Part shown: piece after piece, positions 5,283-10,253 of the stretch | Layout of the letters: every line of letters begins with the position of its first letter | Position numbering within the stretch: position 1 is the first letter of the stretch | Assembly: GCA_964390445.1 (NCBI GenBank) | Contig: CAYMJJ010000093.1 | Span: forward strand, 1-10,253 | Length of the DNA: 10,253 nt | Source of the DNA: Anderseniella sp964390445 | GTDB taxonomy: Bacteria; Pseudomonadota; Alphaproteobacteria; Rhizobiales; Aestuariivirgaceae | Direction of reading: 5' to 3' | The notes under the pieces: model-generated | Database searches by the model: none | What the model was told of the DNA's origin: nothing | The model's input: the letters and a program-made list of their open reading frames with translations, nothing else | Program-made: the position numbers and the translations under genes

Positions 5283-6509
5283 TCAGGTCTGCTTCGCGTT
5301 CAACTCCTCACCGAGCCTGGCAATCGTCTCGTTCGCCTGCTCAAGCGATTCTGCCAGCATCCAGCCGTCGAGGCAGGACCGGGTGGAGGGATCATCTGAG
5401 GTTTGCTTGTAAGCCTGCGCATCGAAGATGCTGCCCGGGATGATGCGCCCAAGCGCTGCCTCTGTTTCAACCACGTCCAGCATGTGCTCCAGCGGACCAT
5501 CGAAGCGGAAATAGAAACTCCGCGCCACGCCGAGGCCCGTGCGGTCCAGCGCGCCGGGGCCTGCCAGCCACAGCCCGGTCGAGCTGTTCGGCCGGAAATT
5601 CAGGTCAAACACCACCGCATCAGCATCGCACCGGACGCCGATATCGAAGCCGGCGACACCACGATAGCCCAGTGCGTGGGCCCGCTTGCCGATCTCCATC
5701 GCAATGGGCTCAAGCTCGGCCGGACACCCCTCCACCGCCATCACGTTGCCTGCCTGCCGGCCGGGGCTGGAAAACAGTTGCAGTGACGCACCCAGCCACC
5801 TCACCCCGTCGTCGAGCACCGACACACCTGCACACCATGACGGGATCGCACCGTAATCCCTTTCGATGACAACGGGCGTCTGCGCCGGCAGCCGGCGGCA
5901 GAACTCCGCAATGACAGTGTCCAGCTGTTCGCGCGTCTCGCACCAGCGCACGGCACCTCCCCCGCCGTTTGAAACCGCACCTCCAACCTTCAGATAAACG
6001 GGCAGCCCGGCATCTGCCTCGCTGATGCGCGCCAGGTCGGCGACGGCGACCACCCGCCGCTGCGGGAGGTACTGCTGTGGCACGAACTCAGCCAGCGCAG
6101 TCTTGGCGTTGAGATGCAGGTACTGCGCCAGGGGCACCAGGTGCCCCGCCCGGTCCTGCAACTGCGGCAGCGTGCCGAAGTTGTGCACCAGCAACCCGCC
6201 GAGATCCATCAACTTTCCGGCCTGTTCTGCGCCTTCAGTCTCGGTCCGGTAGCGGCAAAGGTTTTCAGGCCGGGGCAATCCGCAATGACTGATGAAATCC
6301 AGCGCAAGGTCCGTGCTTGCCGCCTCGTGCGCAATGAACGCCATTGCACCGGCAAAGCCGATCAGCTGGGCAGGCGTTGCATCAAGGCGATAGGCGGGCA
6401 GCTTGCTCGCATCCGCCACGTTCCACGCCATTGCCTCGCGGGTGGTGCGGCCAAAGAAGAACGCGCCATCAGGATAGAGGTCATTCAGGGTTCTCGCGAC
6501 AGGTGCCAT
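5283..6509 (-). CDS. ATP-grasp carboxylate-amine ligase-like protein (408 aa)
   Basis: ATP-grasp enzymes activate a carboxylate as an acyl phosphate and join it to an amine or thiol. The central part shows a Gly-rich ATP loop preceded by a Lys strand (LPVYLKVGGAVSNGGGGAVR, residues 169-188), a second strand with VVIERDYG (213-220), and the metal-binding segment FDLNFRPNSST (301-311, with D302 and N304). Residues 1-150 fit a substrate-binding pre-ATP-grasp region; the last 60 or so residues are helical and charged. No membrane segment or signal peptide is seen. ATG 6509 overlaps the stop of the preceding gene as TGATG, so translation is probably coupled; the GTG at 6512 is an alternative. The glycine loop and the N-rich metal site recall peptide-ligase-type ATP-grasp proteins of natural-product pathways (PGM1, BtrJ), but this is a resemblance only. 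Substrate unknown. Confidence 0.82.
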   Translation of the reverse strand: MAPVARTLNDLYPDGAFFFGRTTREAMAWNVADASKLPAYRLDATPAQLIGFAGAMAFIAHEAASTDLALDFISHCGLPRPENLCRYRTETEGAEQAGKLMDLGGLLVHNFGTLPQLQDRAGHLVPLAQYLHLNAKTALAEFVPQQYLPQRRVVAVADLARISEADAGLPVYLKVGGAVSNGGGGAVRWCETREQLDTVIAEFCRRLPAQTPVVIERDYGAIPSWCAGVSVLDDGVRWLGASLQLFSSPGRQAGNVMAVEGCPAELEPIAMEIGKRAHALGYRGVAGFDIGVRCDADAVVFDLNFRPNSSTGLWLAGPGALDRTGLGVARSFYFRFDGPLEHMLDVVETEAALGRIIPGSIFDAQAYKQTSDDPSTRSCLDGWMLAESLEQANETIARLGEELNAKQT

Positions 6510-7342
6510 CACAACAACCCTTCCAGTCCATCCGCAAGACGCCGCACGAACGGACCGGGTTTGCCCTTCTTGTTCAGATGAACCGTCGGTGTCTTGTTAA
6601 CGTCGAACACGAAGGCTTCGCCATCCCGCATTACAAAGTCGATCTTGCCGAAATCGAGGCCATGCCTGCGTCTGACCGCACGGACACTGTCTGGCACCGT
6701 ATCGAGCAGCTTGACTTCGACCAGCCGCCGGCTCTTGACGATCGGCAGGTCGCTGGTGACGCGCATGCAGTATTCTTTCTCGCCGAAGAACATCCACAGC
6801 CGCAGCACGTACAGGTCGCCGTCGCGTTCCGGGGCAAACCGCTCCACCACCAGCCGGTGGTCCTTCCACACCCAGTCCGGCACGTCATCCTTGCTGTCGA
6901 GTATGGGATAACGCCGGAACGGCAGCTCGCCGGTCCACTGCCAGGGCATCACGCGGCCCGCAAAAATGCGCATCAGCCGCGGAATGTCCAGCCCGTGATA
7001 GGCGTACTCCTCTCCGGCATGGCAGTTGGCATCGGTCTTGATGATCACCTGGCCGTCCCACGACGCCTGCCGGTCGAGCAGCAACTGGCTGACCTTGCGC
7101 TTCATGATGTTGCGCGCGCCGCCATTGATCACCGGCATGCCGGCCGGGACATGCACGAACAGCTCCTCGTCAACGGTCGAGTTGTCGGTATGAACGATGA
7201 CCGCGTCGGCTCCCTGGGGCGGCCGGTCACCATAGCTGACCACATTGCCTTGCTCACGCCAGATGCCGGCCAGCGCCTCGATCAGGTGAATGCGCTGCAG
7301 CCGCTCGCGATTCTGGGTCAGGATATGCAGGTGCCGTGGCAT
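6509..7342 (-). CDS. RimK-like ATP-grasp protein (277 aa)
   Basis: The second ATP-grasp protein differs in plan from its neighbour. After an N-terminal alpha/beta part (HLHILTQNRERLQRIHLIEA) and a NGGARNIMKR segment (73-82), the ATP-binding Lys strand VIIKTDANC (99-107, K102) appears, then VVERFAPE (165-172), and the metal-binding C-terminal block with DFGKIDF (230-236) and FDVNKTPT (246-253; D247 and N249 as likely Mg ligands). This D-x-N-x-x-P ending is typical of RimK/D-Ala-D-Ala-ligase-like enzymes. I chose ATG 7342 (MPRHLHILTQ); an in-frame TTG at 7375 would add 11 residues. It lies 60 bases after the acyltransferase-like gene and its TGA overlaps the next ATG. It is expected to make an amide or ester bond; neither substrate nor family name can be assigned. 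Confidence 0.82.
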   Translation of the reverse strand: MPRHLHILTQNRERLQRIHLIEALAGIWREQGNVVSYGDRPPQGADAVIVHTDNSTVDEELFVHVPAGMPVINGGARNIMKRKVSQLLLDRQASWDGQVIIKTDANCHAGEEYAYHGLDIPRLMRIFAGRVMPWQWTGELPFRRYPILDSKDDVPDWVWKDHRLVVERFAPERDGDLYVLRLWMFFGEKEYCMRVTSDLPIVKSRRLVEVKLLDTVPDSVRAVRRRHGLDFGKIDFVMRDGEAFVFDVNKTPTVHLNKKGKPGPFVRRLADGLEGLL

Positions 7343-7402
7343 GCGCAGAGCATCTACCTGTTGGGGTTGCCGCAAGGCCTTAGCGCGAAAATGCCGGTGG
7401 CG

Positions 7403-8431
7403 CTACATGGCTTTGCGGATGAACCGGGTTTCAGCATCACGCACGATCTGCCCGCCGGTCCATGCCAGCCACTGCGCCGGGTGCCGGCGGATCGACCGGA
7501 GCATCCGGGTTGCAGAAATCGCCGCCATGCGAGCGATGTCCAGATCCTTGTCGTGCGAGGCGTCGGATCGTAGCGGCTCATGGAAGTGGACGTCGAAGCG
7601 CTCAAAGGGCGAGTGTTCGAACACAGACACCGGCACCACCAGTGCATTGTAACGCCGGGCCATGTTGAGCGGGGCCGCCGACTGCACCAGGCAAGCCCCG
7701 TTGCCGATCCGCGTACAGGCAAAGCGGCGGCCAATGAATGCGTTGTTGTTGAGGTAGAGCGAGCCCTTGTTGCGCGCCAGTGCTGCCACCTGCACCGCCG
7801 CAGCATGGTGGCTGCGCGGACCACTGATGATGCGCGGCCCGCAATAGCGGTTCTCCACGCCGAAAACCATCCGCTGCACCCCGAACTTGCCGAGCCAGGT
7901 ATGGCCATCACCGTGCACATGGTCCGAATACTGGAACGGCTTCAAGCCTGCCATGTGCAACGCCATCCTGCCGATGATCGGTGCGAACACCGTGTTGTCC
8001 ATCCAGTAGATGACCGGCCCGTCATGCGAGGCAAGGCTTTCCGGCAAGTTGCCGTGCAACTCGATGTGCGGTGCCCATGACCTGTAACGGGTCATCAGCG
8101 CCATCATCTGCCAGTAGCGCGCATAGCATTGCGCAGCAGATCGCCGGAGCTGGAACACGGCGTCATCCTCCAGCCCGCCGAGCACCAGCCCGGCGAGGTC
8201 TGCGAAACTGGCGGCGGCGGGCGTGCCGCGTGCCGGCTCGTACAGCACCGCCGATTTGCTGTGGTCGGCCCGGAAGACAGCAACGTCTGGCGTGCGCCAG
8301 CGCGCCATCCAGCACAGGTACCGCCACAGCTTGCGGTTGGCCGCCTGGCTTGTCAGGTAAGGCCGCGTCATCCGGCGCGGACCGCTGGTTGTGAAAAACA
8401 CGTCGTCACTGCTGAATTGCGGCATCGGCAT
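7403..8431 (-). CDS. LpxL/HtrB-like lysophospholipid acyltransferase-superfamily protein
   Basis: The 342-aa product resembles LPLAT-superfamily lipid A lauroyl/myristoyl acyltransferases in its second half: DGPVIYWMDNTVFAPIIG (137-154), FGVENRYCGPRIIS, then NNNAFIGRRFACTRIGNG and PLNMARRYNALVVPVSVFE, which parallels the GRR ... lA ... gA-vvPv pattern of HtrB. The usual H-x4-D/E catalytic pair is not visible where expected; the position of the His appears as Asp145. There is no obvious N-terminal membrane helix, unlike classical LpxL. ATG 8431 is preferred because GGTGGA is just upstream; GTG 8440 and ATG 8425 are alternatives. It is the first gene of the minus-strand unit and diverges from the ThDP enzyme gene. 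Its place next to two ATP-grasp genes suggests acylation of a small molecule rather than of lipid A, but that is inference. Confidence 0.72.
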   Translation of the reverse strand: MPMPQFSSDDVFFTTSGPRRMTRPYLTSQAANRKLWRYLCWMARWRTPDVAVFRADHSKSAVLYEPARGTPAAASFADLAGLVLGGLEDDAVFQLRRSAAQCYARYWQMMALMTRYRSWAPHIELHGNLPESLASHDGPVIYWMDNTVFAPIIGRMALHMAGLKPFQYSDHVHGDGHTWLGKFGVQRMVFGVENRYCGPRIISGPRSHHAAAVQVAALARNKGSLYLNNNAFIGRRFACTRIGNGACLVQSAAPLNMARRYNALVVPVSVFEHSPFERFDVHFHEPLRSDASHDKDLDIARMAAISATRMLRSIRRHPAQWLAWTGGQIVRDAETRFIRKAM

Positions 8432-8459
8432 CCGTTCCACCCGCCCGTCATGGTGTGCT

Positions 8460-8487
8460 ACTAGAACATCATCTTAGCCGCTTTCAA
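8460..8487 (-). promoter_or_regulatory. Weak candidate promoter for the minus-strand cluster
   Basis: On the minus strand TTGAAA (8487-8482) and TCTAGT (8465-8460) are separated by 16 bases, with four of six -10 matches. It lies about 30 bases upstream of the acyltransferase-like start, in the 115-base divergent spacer. No comparable promoter stands out for the plus-strand gene. Confidence 0.22.
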
Positions 8488-8546
8488 AGCCGGTCCCGCC
8501 CTGCCTTCAAACCTGACGTTCATCTCACACGGTAACCCACCTGACC

Positions 8547-10136
8547 ATGCGCCAGACGCTGTCCCGCCATATCGTTGAAACCTTGAAGGCGCGCGGTGTG
8601 CGCCGCATGTTCGGCATTCCCGGCGGCGGCTCCAGCCTTTCATTGATCGAGGACGCTGCCCGCTGCGGCATCGGCTTCGTGCTGGCACGCACCGAAACCG
8701 CCGCCGCCATCATGGCAGCAGCCACGGCTGAACTGGACGGCTGCCCCGGCGTGGTGCTGACCGGCATCGGACCGGGTGCTGCCAGCGTGGTTAACGGCAT
8801 TGCCTACGCGTCACTGGAAAAGTCGCCGCTGGTGCTGATCACCGACTGCATGCATTCAACATCGTCGCCCCACCAGGTGTTCGACCAGCAAGCCGTGTTC
8901 GCACCCTTGTGCAAACAGTCCACCCGTTTGACCCCGGCGACTGCAGGTCAGCTGGACAGCCTGCTTGACGCCTGCCTCAACGCACCCTTTGGTCCGGTTC
9001 ACATCGACCTCAGTGCTGCCGATGCCGCAAGCCCGGTCGATGCGATGACCACCTGCGCGCCCGTCCCGCGCGGGCCGGCAAGCGAACCTGCTCATCTTGA
9101 ACCAGCCCTCAACCTGTTGCGCACGGCACGCAAGCCCGTGCTGCTGGTGGGGCTGGATGCCCGCACCAGCGAGGCGCAAGGGTTTGCCCGGCACCTGGTC
9201 GAGGCGTCGGGTTGCCCGGCACTGTGCACCTACAAGGCCAAGGGCGTGATTGCCGATACGGACCCGCACTGCATCGGCTTGTTCACCAACGCCGCTGCCG
9301 AGGCAGATGTGCTGTCGTGTGCCGATCTCATCATCACCGTCGGGCTGGACCCGATCGAGATGATCCCGCAAGCCTGGCGCCATGCAGCCCCGGTGCTTGA
9401 ACTCGCGCTTGCTCCCGGACATCGCTTTCCGTTCACCCCGGCCGCTACCGTGCTTGCATCCGCAGATGAGCTTGCCCGCGACGTACTGCCCGCCATCACC
9501 ACCAGCGACTGGACCGCAGCCGAACGCGCATCAGCCCGTGCGGTCATGCGCGACCGGCTGGCACTGGGCAGCACCGGCCTCAACGCGCAGACCATTACCG
9601 AAGTCCTGGCGGAGGTTGCCCCATCATCGACACGGCTGTGCGTCGATGCGGGCGCGCACATGTTTGCCGCCATGGCGTTCTGGCCGGCGGACGGCCACAC
9701 CACGGTGCTCAAGTCGAACGGCCTGTCCACGATGGGCTACGCCCTGCCCGCCGGCATCGCCTGCGCCCTGCACGAGCCCGCCGCGCCAGTGCTGTGCATT
9801 ACCGGAGATGGCGGCATGTCCATGTGCCTTGGTGAGCTGGCAACTGTCGCCAACCTGTCCACGCCGCTGGTCTGCGTGGTGTTGAACGATGCCAGCCTGT
9901 CGCTGATCGATATCAAGCAGCAGCGCACCCAGAACCAGCCGCTGGGCACCCGCTACGACCCGGTCGACTTCTCGGCCATTGCAGCAGGCTTTGGGGTGCG
10001 CTCATGCAAGGTCCGCACGCTGGACGAATTACGCAGCGCCGCCGCAACCGCATTCGCCGGGTCATGCCCGGTGCTCATCGACGTGGAAACTGATCCGTCG
10101 GGCTATGCTGCCCAGCTTGAACGGCTGCGCGGGTAG
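8547..10136 (+). CDS. Thiamine-diphosphate-dependent enzyme, acetolactate-synthase superfamily
   Basis: This 529-aa protein has the three-domain layout of the ThDP decarboxylase/acetolactate-synthase superfamily. The N-terminal pyrimidine-binding domain opens with ETLKARGVRRMFGIPGGG and holds the catalytic Glu50 in LARTETAAA, then VVLTGIGPGAASVVNGIAYA and SPLVLITD. A middle domain spans about 180-330. The C-terminal domain has the ThDP/Mg motif starting GDGG at 420-423 (D421) and ending at N447 in VVLNDAS, the usual spacing. Such enzymes decarboxylate or ligate 2-keto acids. The length matches single-subunit decarboxylases better than the longer large-subunit IlvB, and no ilvN follows, so routine branched-chain amino-acid synthesis is unlikely. 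It diverges from the ATP-grasp/acyltransferase unit. No strong Shine-Dalgarno precedes ATG 8547. Reaction and substrate are unknown. Confidence 0.88.
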   Translation: MRQTLSRHIVETLKARGVRRMFGIPGGGSSLSLIEDAARCGIGFVLARTETAAAIMAAATAELDGCPGVVLTGIGPGAASVVNGIAYASLEKSPLVLITDCMHSTSSPHQVFDQQAVFAPLCKQSTRLTPATAGQLDSLLDACLNAPFGPVHIDLSAADAASPVDAMTTCAPVPRGPASEPAHLEPALNLLRTARKPVLLVGLDARTSEAQGFARHLVEASGCPALCTYKAKGVIADTDPHCIGLFTNAAAEADVLSCADLIITVGLDPIEMIPQAWRHAAPVLELALAPGHRFPFTPAATVLASADELARDVLPAITTSDWTAAERASARAVMRDRLALGSTGLNAQTITEVLAEVAPSSTRLCVDAGAHMFAAMAFWPADGHTTVLKSNGLSTMGYALPAGIACALHEPAAPVLCITGDGGMSMCLGELATVANLSTPLVCVVLNDASLSLIDIKQQRTQNQPLGTRYDPVDFSAIAAGFGVRSCKVRTLDELRSAAATAFAGSCPVLIDVETDPSGYAAQLERLRG

Positions 10137-10139
10137 GAC

Positions 10140-10253
10140 CTAGCGCCGGTCGACGTGATACCGGTAGGCGTCGAAACTCTCGAACGGCTTGAACCCGCGC
10201 TTGGTCTCCGCCACCACGCCACCGTCACTATAGTGAAACACCCGCCGTCCGCG
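10140..10253 (-). CDS. C-terminal end of an unidentified protein
   Basis: A minus-strand frame is open from the right edge to a TAG at 10142-10140, giving 37 residues that include VFHYSDGGVVAETK and FKPFESFDAYRYHVDRR. About three quarters of its codons end in G or C, as in the neighbouring genes, and its stop lies only three bases from that of the convergent ThDP-enzyme gene, which supports a real gene end. The visible tail shows no recognisable domain. Confidence 0.5.
   Translation of the reverse strand, partial: RGRRVFHYSDGGVVAETKRGFKPFESFDAYRYHVDRR

Noticed and set aside
6344..7573. 409-codon open frame on the plus strand
   Set aside because: It lies antisense to the two ATP-grasp genes, is rich in His, Gln, Arg and Pro, has no recognisable domain, and the minus-strand frames carry clear ATP-grasp motifs.
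8547..10136. Naming the ThDP enzyme ilvB
   Set aside because: No regulatory subunit or pathway neighbours are present and the superfamily contains many other activities, so the symbol is not supported.

Overview
The window looks like a chromosomal stretch of a GC-rich alphaproteobacterium, most likely from the order Hyphomicrobiales (Rhizobiales). This rests on gene content, not on a marker gene. The clues are a cold-shock gene followed by two charged, Ala/Glu/Arg-rich small genes (one of the DUF6481 type), small secreted Arg- and Cys-rich proteins, a DUF5681 protein, and G/C-ending codons.

Layout, left to right. Positions 1-350 hold the body and 3' end of a DUF5681 gene. About 850 bases without a convincing gene follow, including an AT-rich patch (868-1047) with repeated CCCTG/CAGGG words. 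From 1207 to 3182 there is a small envelope region: a 116-aa secreted protein with an internally duplicated cysteine pattern, a convergent DUF2189 multi-pass membrane protein, and a 139-aa secreted Arg-rich protein whose C-terminus carries nearly the same cysteine spacing. A bidirectional terminator closes this part. A solitary ectoine synthase gene (ectC) lies on the minus strand at 3182-3565, with no ectA or ectB in view. The cold-shock block runs from about 3800 to 4948: a possible promoter, a 44-codon small ORF with a perfect Shine-Dalgarno whose stop touches the csp ribosome-binding site, a CspA-type protein, an intrinsic terminator, then two coiled-coil-like small proteins. A 36-codon gene encoding four Ser-Pro-Glu-Pro units sits at 5166-5276.

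The right half (5283-10136) is the most unusual part. Three minus-strand genes encode an LpxL/HtrB-like acyltransferase, a RimK-like ATP-grasp protein and a second, different ATP-grasp protein; the last two overlap at TGATG. They diverge from a plus-strand thiamine-diphosphate enzyme of the acetolactate-synthase superfamily. Together they look like a compact pathway in which carbon chemistry on a 2-keto acid, two ATP-dependent carboxylate ligations and an acyl transfer could build an acylated peptide-like or amino-acid-derived small molecule. I know of no characterised pathway with this combination; the product is inference only. A partial minus-strand gene of unknown function enters from the right edge.

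The visible division of labour is stress and envelope functions on the left (cold shock, ectoine synthase, secreted Cys-rich proteins) and a putative specialised-metabolite locus on the right.
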